Origin: an uncultured Ruminococcus sp.
Lineage (GTDB): Bacteria; Bacillota; Clostridia; Lachnospirales; Lachnospiraceae
Length of the DNA: 64,000 bases
Assembly: GCA_900066355.1 (NCBI GenBank)
Contig: FMEL01000004.1
Location: 176,501 to 240,500 of the forward strand
Reading direction: 5' to 3'
The notes below the pieces were generated by a model that saw only the letters and a list, made by a program, of their open reading frames with translations, was not told where the DNA came from and searched no databases. A program made the position numbers and the translations under genes. Positions 16,469-24,544 of the stretch are shown here, piece after piece (the first letter of the stretch is position 1; each line of letters starts with the position of its first letter).

Positions 16469-17136
16469 GTGTAAAAGACATGATAAAAAAGTCCGTGCTG
16501 GAATCAGGTGTATTTGATCAATATAATATTTCGAGTATTCTGGTCGCTCTGGTTGCAGCACTGGCGTTGGGAATTCTTATTTTTCTGGTATACAGAAGAT
16601 TTTATACAGGCGTTATTTATTCAAGAACTTTTGCAGTGACTCTGGTAGGAATGACTGTTCTGACTTGTATGGTAACGCTGGCGATCAGCACCAATGTTGT
16701 AATTTCACTTGGTATGGTTGGTGCACTTTCCATTGTCCGTTTTCGTACAGCAGTAAAAGATCCTATGGATCTTTTGTATCTGTTTTGGGCGATCACCACA
16801 GGAATCACGGCAGGAGCCGGAATGTATGTGCTGGCGCTTATTGCGGCAGCAATTATGATCCTTATGATAATACTGTTTTACAGCAGACAGCAGAGAGGGA
16901 GAATTTATATTGCAGTTATCCATTACAGTGGAGATGAAGCAGGAGATGAGGTTATCCGATGCTTTGGAAAACGAAAATATTTTATAAAGTCTAAAACTAT
17001 GCGTAAAGAAAAAACGGAAATGGCAGTAGAGATCTTCTGTAAACAGGCGGATATGGACTTTATGGAAAAAATCCGTGCGATCGAGCATGTAGATGATGTG
17101 ACATTGATCCAGTATAATGGGGAATATCATGGCTAA
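16465..17136 (+). CDS. DUF4956 family membrane protein
   Basis: The 223-residue protein has four predicted transmembrane helices in residues 25-140 and a cytoplasmic alpha/beta tail of about 80 residues. The segment SLGMVGALSIVRFRTAVKDPMDLLYLFWAI is the family hallmark (cited here in parts: GALSIVRFRTA and DPMDLLYLFWA). DUF4956 proteins regularly occur next to VTC and CotH genes. Their function is unknown, and a link to polyphosphate or exopolymer handling is only suggested by context. The start overlaps the VTC stop (ATGA). Confidence 0.85.
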   Translation: MSVKDMIKKSVLESGVFDQYNISSILVALVAALALGILIFLVYRRFYTGVIYSRTFAVTLVGMTVLTCMVTLAISTNVVISLGMVGALSIVRFRTAVKDPMDLLYLFWAITTGITAGAGMYVLALIAAAIMILMIILFYSRQQRGRIYIAVIHYSGDEAGDEVIRCFGKRKYFIKSKTMRKEKTEMAVEIFCKQADMDFMEKIRAIEHVDDVTLIQYNGEYHG

Positions 17137-18490
17137 AAAAAGAGTGATACGTTGTCTGATCTTAATTCTGACAATCGTATTGGCGGCAGGAGTGGAAATG
17201 TTCTGGCTAAGCAGAAGAAAAACAATAAAACAATATAAAGAAAGTCAGGCGGCTTTTGGAAATCCGCTTATGGGATATGCCCCAAGTGCATGGTATAACG
17301 AGGTTTCGGAAGACATTTCACTTTTGTATATGGATATCACATGGGCGGAGCTGGAACCGGAAGAAGGCGTTTACAACTGGGCGTCAATTGACGAAGAAAA
17401 TCAGATTTCGAGATGGCGAAAAGAGGGAAAGCATCTGGTATTCAGATTTGTCTGTGATATTCCAGGCGAAGAAGCACACATGGATATCCCGGAATGGCTG
17501 TATGAGAAGAGTGGAAAGGCCGGCAAATGGTATGACGGAGAGTATGGCAAAGGTTTTGCACCGGATTATAATAATCCGACGATCATTTCCTGTCATGAGC
17601 AGGCGGTCAAAGCACTTGGGGAGCATTTTGGACAGGATGGTCTGATTAGCTATGTTGAACTTGGAAGTCTTGGCCACTGGGGAGAATGGCATGTGAACTA
17701 CAGTGAGGGGATCCAGAGAATCCCAAGGGAAGCTGTAAGAGATAAATACATTCTTCCATGGACAGAAGCATTTCCTGATGCAAGGATTCTTATGCGCAGA
17801 CCTTTTGCATCAGCAGAAAAATATGGATTTGGACTGTACAACGACATGACCGGACAGCCGGAGGCCACACAGAGCTGGTTTGACTGGATCAATAATGGCG
17901 GTGAATATGATCAGACAGGTGAAAAGAATGTAATTGTTCCAATGAAGGATTTCTGGAAAACAGCACCTTCCGGAGGAGAATTCACGAGTTCTCTTTCAAT
18001 GGAAGAAATGCTGGATACAAATCTGTCCGGGACTGTAGAAATGATTCGGGAAGCACATACAACTTTTCTGGGACCAAAGATTCCGGATGAAAACTATGTG
18101 GATGGATATAAAGAAGTTTTGAAAAATATGGGATATCGGCTGTGGATTTCAATGGCAGAACTGAAGAATACCGCTAAAGGCAGCAGATTGAAGCTGACAT
18201 GGGAAAACTCAGGAGTGGCGCCGATGTACAAGGAATGGCCGGTGTACGTGTATATTGAAGATGAATCCGGCAAACTTGTTGAAAAGAGCAGGATCTCAAT
18301 AAAAATATCTTCGCTGCTTCCGGGAAAAAAAGCGACTACATTGACTGCACTGGAAACGGAAAGACTGAATAGCCTTCTGGAAAAGGGATATCGGCTCTCG
18401 GTTGGGATTGAAGATCCTATGACGGAACTTCCTTGTGTTCGCTTTGCAATGGAAGCTTTGTACCAGGAAGGGAAAAACTATCTCTGGTAA
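17129..18490 (+). CDS. DUF4832 glycosidase-like exported protein
   Basis: I choose the ATG at 17129 (MAKKRVIRCLILILTIVLA), with GGGG 6 nt upstream and an 8-nt overlap with DUF4956. One N-terminal membrane helix anchors a (beta/alpha)8-like domain (about 40-310). Motifs are FGNPLMGYAPSAW, DITWAELEPEEGVYNW and ELGSLGHWGEWH, the last with acidic residues suited to a glycoside hydrolase active site. A beta-sandwich C-terminus (DUF4832) follows. It is the last pel-operon gene. Since the PelA here lacks its hydrolase domain, this protein is a candidate for the missing matrix glycosidase. Confidence 0.78.
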   Translation: MAKKRVIRCLILILTIVLAAGVEMFWLSRRKTIKQYKESQAAFGNPLMGYAPSAWYNEVSEDISLLYMDITWAELEPEEGVYNWASIDEENQISRWRKEGKHLVFRFVCDIPGEEAHMDIPEWLYEKSGKAGKWYDGEYGKGFAPDYNNPTIISCHEQAVKALGEHFGQDGLISYVELGSLGHWGEWHVNYSEGIQRIPREAVRDKYILPWTEAFPDARILMRRPFASAEKYGFGLYNDMTGQPEATQSWFDWINNGGEYDQTGEKNVIVPMKDFWKTAPSGGEFTSSLSMEEMLDTNLSGTVEMIREAHTTFLGPKIPDENYVDGYKEVLKNMGYRLWISMAELKNTAKGSRLKLTWENSGVAPMYKEWPVYVYIEDESGKLVEKSRISIKISSLLPGKKATTLTALETERLNSLLEKGYRLSVGIEDPMTELPCVRFAMEALYQEGKNYLW

Positions 18491-18525
18491 TAAGTAAATA
18501 AAAAGAATCCATAAAAAGAAGGAGG

Positions 18526-18545
18526 GCCGGGCAGCTGTGCCCGGC
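18526..18545. other. perfect GC-rich hairpin downstream of the pel operon
   Basis: GCCGGGCA and TGCCCGGC pair perfectly around GCTG. The plus strand lacks a following T-run, so it is not a classical terminator in the pel direction; the minus strand has a weak pyrimidine tail. It may still stabilise the 3' end of the pel transcript. The rest of 18491-18739 is AT-rich, holds no convincing gene and shows no other structure I can support. Confidence 0.4.
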
Positions 18546-18739
18546 GAGTATGAAAAAGAAAATATATGTAAAAAAGCATTTGCTTTATTTGCTTATTAAT
18601 ATACAGGGAATCTGTGATGAAACTGTGATGAGAAATTGAAGAAAACGTGAGGGATTTCTAAAGAAGAAATAAATTTTATTAAAGAAGCAGAAAAGCAGCT
18701 GGAAAATACAGAGACACAAAAATAAAAAGAAATTAGCCG

Positions 18740-18768
18740 TTGTAAAAGTCCTCCTACTCATTTATAAT
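18740..18768 (+). promoter_or_regulatory. guaA promoter
   Basis: A TTGTAA -35 box, a 17-bp spacer and a perfect TATAAT -10 box lie 80 nt upstream of guaA. Spacing and -10 are consensus for the vegetative sigma factor. Confidence 0.7.
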
Positions 18769-18793
18769 GAAAAAAGATTCTAAAGAGAGTTCT

Positions 18794-18820
18794 GTTACTG
18801 TGCACGAAGTGAACAGTAAC
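18794..18820 (+). other. hairpin in the guaA leader
   Basis: GTTACTGT pairs with ACAGTAAC, and an inner CAC/GTG pair extends the stem. It lies between the promoter and the ribosome site. It resembles no purine riboswitch I know and could be a dispersed palindromic repeat or a stabilising leader structure. Confidence 0.4.
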
Positions 18821-18849
18821 GAATTTATAGGGAAAACAGGAGGAAAGCC

Positions 18850-20427
18850 TTGAAAAAAGAGTTAGTTATTGTTATTGATTTTGGCGGTCAGTACAATCAG
18901 CTGGTTGCAAGACGTGTCAGAGAATGTAACGTATATTGCGAAATCTATTCATACAAGACCGATCTTGAGAAGATTAAAGCGATGAATCCTAAGGGAATTA
19001 TCCTTACCGGTGGCCCGAACAGCTGCTACGAAGCAGATTCACCGACTTATCAGAAGGAGCTGTTTGAACTTGGTGTTCCGGTTCTTGGACTTTGCTACGG
19101 CGCTCAGCTTATGATGCATGTCCTTGGCGGTAAAGTTGAAAAAGCAGATGTCAGCGAATATGGTAAGACAGAATTGCTGGTTGACAAAAAAGATTCCAGC
19201 ATTTTCAAAAACGTATCAGAAAAAACAATCGTTTGGATGAGCCATACAGATTACATTTCCAAAGCGGCACCTGGATTTGAAATCTCTGCACATACAGCAG
19301 ACTGCCCGGTAGCAACAGCAGAAAACGCAGAAAAGAAACTGTATGCAATTCAGTTCCATCCGGAAGTACTTCATTCTGTAGAAGGAAAGACAATGCTGTC
19401 CAACTTCGTACTGGGTGTATGTGGATGTGCCGGTGACTGGAAGATGGATGCTTTTGTTGAGCATACGATTAAGGAAATCCGTGAAAAAGTCGGTGATGGA
19501 AAGGTACTTCTTGCACTGTCTGGCGGAGTTGATTCCTCCGTTGCAGCAGGACTTCTTTCCAGAGCAATCGGTAAACAGCTTACATGTGTGTTTGTAGATC
19601 ATGGCCTTCTTCGTAAAGACGAAGGTGATGAAGTAGAAGGTGTATTCGGACCAAACGGTCAGTTTGATCTGAACTTTATCCGTGTAAATGCACAGCAGAG
19701 ATATTATGACAAACTTGCCGGAGTTACAGAGCCGGAAGCAAAACGTAAGATCATCGGCGAAGAATTTATCCGTATTTTTGAAGAAGAAGCAAAGAAGATC
19801 GGTGCAGTAGATTTCCTTGCACAGGGAACTATTTATCCGGACGTTGTAGAGAGTGGTCTTGGCGGTGAATCCGCGGTGATCAAATCTCACCACAACGTAG
19901 GTGGTCTTCCGGATTTCGTAGATTTCAAAGAAATCATTGAGCCACTTCGTGATCTTTTCAAAGATGAAGTCCGTAAAGCCGGTCTGGAGCTTGGAATTCC
20001 GGAAAGACTGGTATTCCGTCAGCCATTCCCGGGACCGGGACTTGGTATCCGTATTATCGGAGAAGTGACCGAAGAAAAAGTACGCATCGTACAGGATGCA
20101 GATTTCATCTATCGTGAAGAAGTCGACAAAGCAGCCGCCGACTACAAGAAAGAACATGGAGAAGAACCATCCTGGATGCCGAACCAGTACTTCGCAGCGC
20201 TTACCAACATGCGAAGTGTAGGGGTTATGGGCGACTTCAGAACTTATGATTATGCAGTTGCACTTCGTGCAGTCAAGACTATCGACTTCATGACAGCAGA
20301 GTCCGCTGAGATTCCATATACAGTGCTGAATAAGGTAATGAACCGTATTATTAATGAAGTAAAGGGCGTTAACCGCGTATTCTATGATCTGACCAGTAAG
20401 CCACCGGGAACGATTGAGTTTGAGTAG
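18850..20427 (+). CDS. guaA: GMP synthase (glutamine-hydrolysing)
   Basis: A TTG start follows AGGAGGAAAGCC. At 525 residues it matches the family length. An N-terminal class I glutamine amidotransferase domain (nucleophile in GLCYGAQLM) is followed by an ATP-pyrophosphatase domain with P-loop SGGVDSSV near residue 222, and a dimerisation domain ending KPPGTIEFE. It converts XMP, ATP and glutamine to GMP in purine synthesis. Its 3' end is a well-known integration hotspot for genomic islands in Firmicutes, and an integrase gene lies 77 bp downstream pointing toward it. Confidence 0.97.
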   Translation: MKKELVIVIDFGGQYNQLVARRVRECNVYCEIYSYKTDLEKIKAMNPKGIILTGGPNSCYEADSPTYQKELFELGVPVLGLCYGAQLMMHVLGGKVEKADVSEYGKTELLVDKKDSSIFKNVSEKTIVWMSHTDYISKAAPGFEISAHTADCPVATAENAEKKLYAIQFHPEVLHSVEGKTMLSNFVLGVCGCAGDWKMDAFVEHTIKEIREKVGDGKVLLALSGGVDSSVAAGLLSRAIGKQLTCVFVDHGLLRKDEGDEVEGVFGPNGQFDLNFIRVNAQQRYYDKLAGVTEPEAKRKIIGEEFIRIFEEEAKKIGAVDFLAQGTIYPDVVESGLGGESAVIKSHHNVGGLPDFVDFKEIIEPLRDLFKDEVRKAGLELGIPERLVFRQPFPGPGLGIRIIGEVTEEKVRIVQDADFIYREEVDKAAADYKKEHGEEPSWMPNQYFAALTNMRSVGVMGDFRTYDYAVALRAVKTIDFMTAESAEIPYTVLNKVMNRIINEVKGVNRVFYDLTSKPPGTIEFE

Positions 20428-20504
20428 TTGACGCTGGGCTACAAAGCCCGTAACCACGGGGCTTTGCGGCTTTGGGTGTTTGAAATTGCATTATCATTGC
20501 ATTT
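20400..20504. other. presumed ICE left junction at the guaA 3' end
   Basis: The last codons of guaA are directly followed by an AT-rich stretch and a convergent tyrosine integrase. ICEs that use guaA recreate the last codons on integration, so the attachment core should lie within the final 20-30 bp of the gene. The matching copy would be at the right end of the element, outside the window, so the exact core cannot be fixed here. Confidence 0.6.
20442..20466 (+). terminator. hairpin terminator between guaA and integrase
   Basis: CAAAGCCC pairs with GGGCTTTG, with further GT/AC pairs in the loop. The T-run downstream is interrupted, so termination may be moderate. It probably ends guaA transcription and may also lie inside or next to the attachment region. 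Confidence 0.5.
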
Positions 20505-21686
20505 TTATATTTCTTTGTGATACATTGCAGTATGCTGATTACTGGTATAATTAGCAATACTTTGAGAAGCTGACTGGTAGCTGAGAACCCCGGTCAGCTT
20601 CTTTGCAATCTCAATATTGGTGTTTGGATACAGATGACCATAAGTTCCTAGTGTCGTCTGTATTTTTTCATGTCCAAGACGCTCTTTAATCAGCAGTGGA
20701 TTTTCGCCCATGCTGATAAGCAGGGAAGCATGCGAATGTCTCAGGGCATGAATTTTGATTCTGTGGACACCAGCTAAATTTGCCAATTTCTCTAATGCTC
20801 TTGGAAGCGTTGTTTTGCTGGTGGGTGTACTGTTATAACTCAGTACGAATCCACAATTTGGTAAAACCTTTGCCTGGACCGCCTTCCATTCTTGTAATTC
20901 CTTGATGGTATCAGCATCAATATAAATGGTACGGTTGCTTGCCTGCGTCTTAGGTTCAACGAATTTGTAGTCATTCATTGTTTTATAGTACAGTGTTTTA
21001 CTAATAATCAGCATACCTGTTTCAAAATCAATATCATCCCACTGTAAGGCGGCAGCCTCTCCAATACGCATTCCAGTCATAAATAAAAGCCAGAACGAGA
21101 TGAAGAGATAGTGCTCGTAGTAGTCACCTTTGTACAGCAGGGATATTACCTTCTGAAACTCCTCCAAAGTCCAGAAGTCGATCTTTACTTTTTTAGATTT
21201 GATATTGCCGATCATGCGGGCAGGATTCTTCTTTGCAAGTCCGAGGATAATCGCCCGGTCAAAAGCTAAACATAACATTCCCTGAACAATGCGTACATAG
21301 TTTGGACTGAATTGTTTTGCCAACTTGAGCTGCCAGGTCTGTACATTTATCGCTTCTATTTCGGACACTTTCTTCTTGTAGAAATAGGCAAAGTGTTTTT
21401 GAATGGTCGAGTAACGATTCTTGTAGGTACTTTCTTTCACCTGAGTTTTGTACCACGGAAGATAGATTTCTTCAATAAACTTTTTGAAGGTAATGTCTTC
21501 CTTCTTATCAGCTAATTCTTCCGTTGATGCAAGAATCAATTTGGAATACTCGGCACGGGCTTCTTTTTTTGTTGAGAATCCGCTGCGGTATTTTTGAATC
21601 TGTTTTCCGGTTACAGGATGATATCCGAGGTTGGCTCGAAAATAATAAGTGCCGTTTTCTGCTTTTTTAATTGGATCTTTTGCCAT
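20505..21686 (-). CDS. int: tyrosine recombinase, ICE integrase (Tn916 Int-like)
   Basis: The 393-residue protein has an N-terminal arm-type DNA-binding region (residues 1-55: NGTYYFRANLGYHPVTG), a SAM-like core-binding domain (65-155) and a catalytic domain. The visible catalytic residues are R207 (MTGMRIGE), H313xxR316 (HALRHSHAS), H339 (LGHEKIQ) and the nucleophile Y349 (GTYGHLYP). It should integrate and excise the ICE at guaA. The gene is convergent with guaA and preceded by an excisionase-like gene in the same direction, the usual order at ICE ends. Confidence 0.93.
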   Translation of the reverse strand: MAKDPIKKAENGTYYFRANLGYHPVTGKQIQKYRSGFSTKKEARAEYSKLILASTEELADKKEDITFKKFIEEIYLPWYKTQVKESTYKNRYSTIQKHFAYFYKKKVSEIEAINVQTWQLKLAKQFSPNYVRIVQGMLCLAFDRAIILGLAKKNPARMIGNIKSKKVKIDFWTLEEFQKVISLLYKGDYYEHYLFISFWLLFMTGMRIGEAAALQWDDIDFETGMLIISKTLYYKTMNDYKFVEPKTQASNRTIYIDADTIKELQEWKAVQAKVLPNCGFVLSYNSTPTSKTTLPRALEKLANLAGVHRIKIHALRHSHASLLISMGENPLLIKERLGHEKIQTTLGTYGHLYPNTNIEIAKKLTGVLSYQSASQSIANYTSNQHTAMYHKEI

Positions 21687-21720
21687 GATTTCACTCCTTA
21701 CTAAAATGCAAAAAGCACGA

Positions 21721-21915
21721 TCATTCTTGCTTATCGGGCAAAGTAATCCCTAATAATTCTTCAACGGCTTCTTTTGGAACCCTGTCTAATTTTCTGGATT
21801 GATAATAGGTATGCCCCTTTTCTACCATAAGTTCCTTTGCTTTTTTGATAATATCAGCAGCAAAGGAAGGACCGTAGCCTAATTCAATCAAATCCCTTTT
21901 TGTTACAGTTATCAT
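21721..21915 (-). CDS. DUF3173-like excisionase/recombination directionality candidate
   Basis: The start is the ATG at 21915, with AAAGGAG upstream. The 64-residue basic protein (MITVTKRDLIELGYGPSFAADIIKKAKELM) looks like a winged-helix/MerR-type small DNA-binding protein. Genes of this type lie immediately upstream of tyrosine integrases in many Firmicute ICEs and are thought to act as excisionases. It ends 35 bp before the integrase start. Confidence 0.65.
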   Translation of the reverse strand: MITVTKRDLIELGYGPSFAADIIKKAKELMVEKGHTYYQSRKLDRVPKEAVEELLGITLPDKQE

Positions 21916-22296
21916 GAATCTCCTTTCCACAGACAGGGAATCAACTTGATACCTGTCTATTATTATATCAAATTTTGAGTAAAAGTTCTCTAATAAAAGC
22001 GCTATAAGCTAAAATCCCAAAAGTCTATGTTATTCTTTCAGAAGCCAGTTCCTATGCCCGTTCCGGCCACGTAAAACGGTGTTACTTTGTAACTATTAAG
22101 CTGCAGGCGTGCGAAGATGCAAACTATCTGCAGTCACCTATATCAATCTCCCGAAAGATTTCTTTTGTTTTCAAGGTACGGCGAATGGATATATTACCCA
22201 TTCAATTAAGGAATAGGGGGCTTTTCTTTAAGATTGAAAAATTTTAAGAAAAAATGATAAAAATAAAAGCTGCCTTGATTTGGCAGCCACGGAAAT
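21916..22296. other. 381-bp intergenic region, no gene seen
   Basis: The region is non-coding in all frames at useful lengths. It contains a GTTAC-TTT-GTAAC palindrome near 22080-22105, two CTGCAG sites about 25 bp apart and a GAATGG/CCATTC hairpin at 22183-22203. It lies between excisionase-like and regulator genes, a place where some ICEs keep integrase control sites. I cannot assign an origin of transfer from the sequence. Confidence 0.35.
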
Positions 22297-22614
22297 CTAT
22301 TTGCGTTTTAGAGCCAGACGATTCAGCATGGAAATGAGCGCAAGCATATCCTCGTCATCGAGTTGTTTCATCAGATCAGTTGCTTTGTCAATCAGAGGAA
22401 GATTGTGCAGCTCTGAATCGAAGAACTGTTGAGGAGTGACTTCCAGATAGTCACAGATATCCAGAAAGCTCTGCATGGTAGGCAGAGAACGTCCGGAAGT
22501 GAGGGACTGGATGTAGCTTTTATTTTTGCCAAGATCCAGACTCATCTGATATTCAGATACATTTTTCTTTAAACGCAGTTCGCTGATGCGTTCTCCAATA
22601 AAGTTTTTATCCAT
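22297..22614 (-). CDS. XRE-family regulator of the ICE
   Basis: It starts at the ATG at 22614 behind AGAGGTG and has 105 residues. The helix-turn-helix covers residues about 6-60 (ERISELRLKKNVSEYQMSLDLGKNK..), and the helical C-terminus ends in a basic tail. It is divergent from the 64-aa Cys-rich gene and the large ICE operon. A 12-bp perfect inverted repeat lies in the intergenic DNA, so it probably regulates itself and the element's early genes. Confidence 0.8.
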   Translation of the reverse strand: MDKNFIGERISELRLKKNVSEYQMSLDLGKNKSYIQSLTSGRSLPTMQSFLDICDYLEVTPQQFFDSELHNLPLIDKATDLMKQLDDEDMLALISMLNRLALKRK

Positions 22615-22660
22615 ACATTTACACCTCTCTTCCACATTTTAAACTATTTACTTACAGCAA

Positions 22661-22711
22661 ATTACGGAATAAAATAGAGATATATTTGAAATGTAGTGAT
22701 TATTCCGTAAT
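22661..22711. promoter_or_regulatory. inverted-repeat operator between XRE regulator and ICE operon
   Basis: ATTACGGAATAA at 22661 and its exact reverse complement TTATTCCGTAAT at 22700 are separated by 27 bp. A third half-site, ACCGTAAT, follows at about 22714. The placement upstream of the XRE gene and before the divergent gene fits two or three operator half-sites for that regulator. Confidence 0.65.
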
Positions 22712-22800
22712 ATAACCGTAATTTACTAAAATGATACAAAAAAAGAAATTATGGATGATAGAAAATGGATTTTGGGGTATGATGATAGCAAAGGAAGTGG

Positions 22801-22995
22801 ATGTCTGTGCGGATTATAGGAAATGAGCAGGAAATTGAATGGGCGAAGGAAGCACTGCGGAATCAATGTAACGATTGTCCCTACTTGGACTGCTGTAATG
22901 AAAAGGCGAAAGAGGAGTCAAAGCAGTGTGGAACGGTTCGGTTTGGCTGCCGGGAGTATCTGAAAGAGAAGATTGAATTCGTAGTAGAAAAATAG
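22801..22995 (+). CDS. small Cys-rich ICE protein (64 aa)
   Basis: This 64-residue protein has six cysteines (NQCNDCPYLDCCNEKAKE and two later), which suggests a metal-binding or Fe-S-like knot. It reads MSVRIIGNEQEIEWAKEALRNQC. A GGAAGTGG stretch just before the ATG could serve as a ribosome site with short spacing. No function is known to me. It lies between the XRE regulator and the leader of the main ICE operon. Confidence 0.5.
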   Translation: MSVRIIGNEQEIEWAKEALRNQCNDCPYLDCCNEKAKEESKQCGTVRFGCREYLKEKIEFVVEK

Positions 22996-23044
22996 ATGTA
23001 GTATTTTGAACAAATATAAACACCATATATAGTATAAGCCTGAA

Positions 23045-23073
23045 TTGACATGAGGAATATCTTGTGCTAGTAT
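23045..23073 (+). promoter_or_regulatory. ICE operon promoter, type shared with ligA and ssB operons
   Basis: TTGACA, a 17-bp spacer and TAGTAT (or TATACT three bases on). The spacer contains AATATCTTGTG, which matches the same place in the ssB promoter (ATATCTTGTG) and nearly matches that of ligA (ACATCTAGTG). The start of transcription would be near 23080, leaving a leader of about 315 nt. Confidence 0.7.
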
Positions 23074-23079
23074 ACTGAT

Positions 23080-23393
23080 ATAGTTTATTTTATGCACACC
23101 CTTTTTGGGGAGTTTCGGGATTCATAAGAATCTCCAAACTTACAGGAAACAGCAGGAGCTGATTCCTGGCATAAGTAGTTTATGTTTGTAGTGAGTGTCA
23201 CGGTATGCCTTTTTTGGCTGCGTGGCACTTTTGTTTTTTCAGGAAGAAACCAGACTTTTAAGAATGAACAGAGAAAAGACTCTCTTTTCATTCTTTTTTT
23301 GTGCTTACATTTAGGTTTCGGCATAGTTGCATGCCACAACCAGCTTCGGCTGTTGATGGATAAATATTATTTTAAGAAAGGTGGAATAAGAAC
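23080..23393 (+). ncRNA. structured leader with two intrinsic terminators
   Basis: The leader holds several hairpins: GATTC/GAATC near 23128, CAGGAA-CAGC/GCTG-TTCCTG at 23143-23168, terminator 1 at 23194-23240 (AGTGTCACG/CGTGGCACT plus TTTTGTTTTTT), terminator 2 at 23260-23300 (AAGAATGAA/TTCATTCTT plus T-run), GGCAT/ATGCC near 23320 and a CAGC-UUCG-GCTG tetraloop at 23341. The first gene begins only after all of them, so expression of the operon needs readthrough. Whether a protein, a small molecule or host factor controls that is not visible. Confidence 0.6.
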
Positions 23394-24533
23394 ATGAATG
23401 AAGCAAGAGTGTATGCAGATGGATTTGAGAGATCCTTTGCAGAAGTAAAAGATCTGCTGGAGTTTCTGGCAGAGAGAGGAAGAAATGCCAAATGGATCAG
23501 AAAGCCAACGAATACGTTACGGCTGGCACCACTGGAAAAGGAGGCTCAAAATCTGGATGCGGCAGATGCATCCATGGAAGAAATTTTGGAGGATACAGAG
23601 AAGAATACGCAGCTTGTACTGAAAATGAGAGGAGAATCCTATCCGGTACGTGACTGTGCCATCCGCACCATTTTAAGCCGCGCAGGTGTCAATGGAGACG
23701 GGCTTCGCAAGCTGGATAAGGCAACATATGCGAAGGTAGTCAATTACTGCCTGCGGGTTGCAAAAGGGGATGCCCTGATTAAGATTGCGGACGGAAAGGT
23801 TTCCGCAGTACATGGCGGGGATAAACATGATTATTGCATCCTTGATATGAAAGCCATGTTTGAGACAACCTGCGAATATCTGAATCTGAATTTCAAAGGC
23901 AGTGTTTACATGGAGGGCTCTGGTATCTATGACCATTCCATTGTATCTGCCATGTGGAAGCTCGGAGGAAGTCAGGAACTTCTGGATACTTACCGAAAAG
24001 CACTGGATGCACACGGAATGGATGAGAAGATCCTGTCACCGGCACTTCGTTTTACCACATCTGACGTGGCAGCGAGCGGTGCAAATCTGTATCCGATGCT
24101 TTTGACAGACGGACCAAACGGCGTTATCAGTCTGGGAAGTCCAATCAAGCTGGCTCACGATAAAGGGGCAACGATTCTGGACTTCCGGAAAAATCTGGAG
24201 CAGGTATGCGCCCGCTATGTGGATGCGATGAAGAATCTTACTCAGCTTATGGACATTGAGATCCGTAATCCGGTGAACTGCCTGAAGCTGCTGATGAAGG
24301 AACTTGGCATTAAACAGAAGATCCGGAATGAGGTGGTGGAGCTATTTGTATCCCAGAACGGGGAAGGTGCCTGTACGGCACATGATCTTTATTATGCCAT
24401 GAATGAAGCCTCCTTTTTTGCAGCCTGTGAAGGAATGTCCGGACAGGGCATCCTGAAGCTGGAGGAGGATATTACGAAGGCGCTTATAAAAGACTGGAAA
24501 AAATATGACGTTTATGGAGCAGTCAAATGTTAG
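23394..24533 (+). CDS. conserved ICE protein of unknown function (379 aa)
   Basis: The protein begins MNEARVYADGFERSF and has a helical N-terminus with an acidic stretch (60-80). The core contains FPVRD-like PVRDCAIRTILSRAGVNGD, KVSAVHGGDKHDYCIL and SDVAASGANLYPMLL. I recognise the type as one found in gut Firmicute mobile elements, always near YqaJ and RecD-like genes, but do not know a function. It is the first gene after the attenuated leader and overlaps the next gene's ribosome site. A role in element DNA processing is an inference from its neighbours. Confidence 0.6.
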   Translation: MNEARVYADGFERSFAEVKDLLEFLAERGRNAKWIRKPTNTLRLAPLEKEAQNLDAADASMEEILEDTEKNTQLVLKMRGESYPVRDCAIRTILSRAGVNGDGLRKLDKATYAKVVNYCLRVAKGDALIKIADGKVSAVHGGDKHDYCILDMKAMFETTCEYLNLNFKGSVYMEGSGIYDHSIVSAMWKLGGSQELLDTYRKALDAHGMDEKILSPALRFTTSDVAASGANLYPMLLTDGPNGVISLGSPIKLAHDKGATILDFRKNLEQVCARYVDAMKNLTQLMDIEIRNPVNCLKLLMKELGIKQKIRNEVVELFVSQNGEGACTAHDLYYAMNEASFFAACEGMSGQGILKLEEDITKALIKDWKKYDVYGAVKC

Positions 24534-24544
24534 GAGGAATTGGA

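Noticed and set aside
18551..18622. 23-codon frame after the GC-rich hairpin downstream of the pel operon
   Set aside because: Very short, the AAGGAGG before it is separated by the hairpin, and no conservation can be tested.
18770..18849. Purine riboswitch upstream of guaA
   Set aside because: The leader is only about 75 nt with one simple hairpin and no three-way junction or purine-riboswitch core.
19216..20457. Long minus-strand frame (413 codons) across guaA
   Set aside because: It is antisense to guaA, lacks a ribosome site and has an unnatural Cys/Phe/Tyr-rich composition.
21916..22296. ICE origin of transfer
   Set aside because: Small palindromes are present, but there is no relaxase gene in the window and no recognisable nick-site motif, so the claim cannot be supported.
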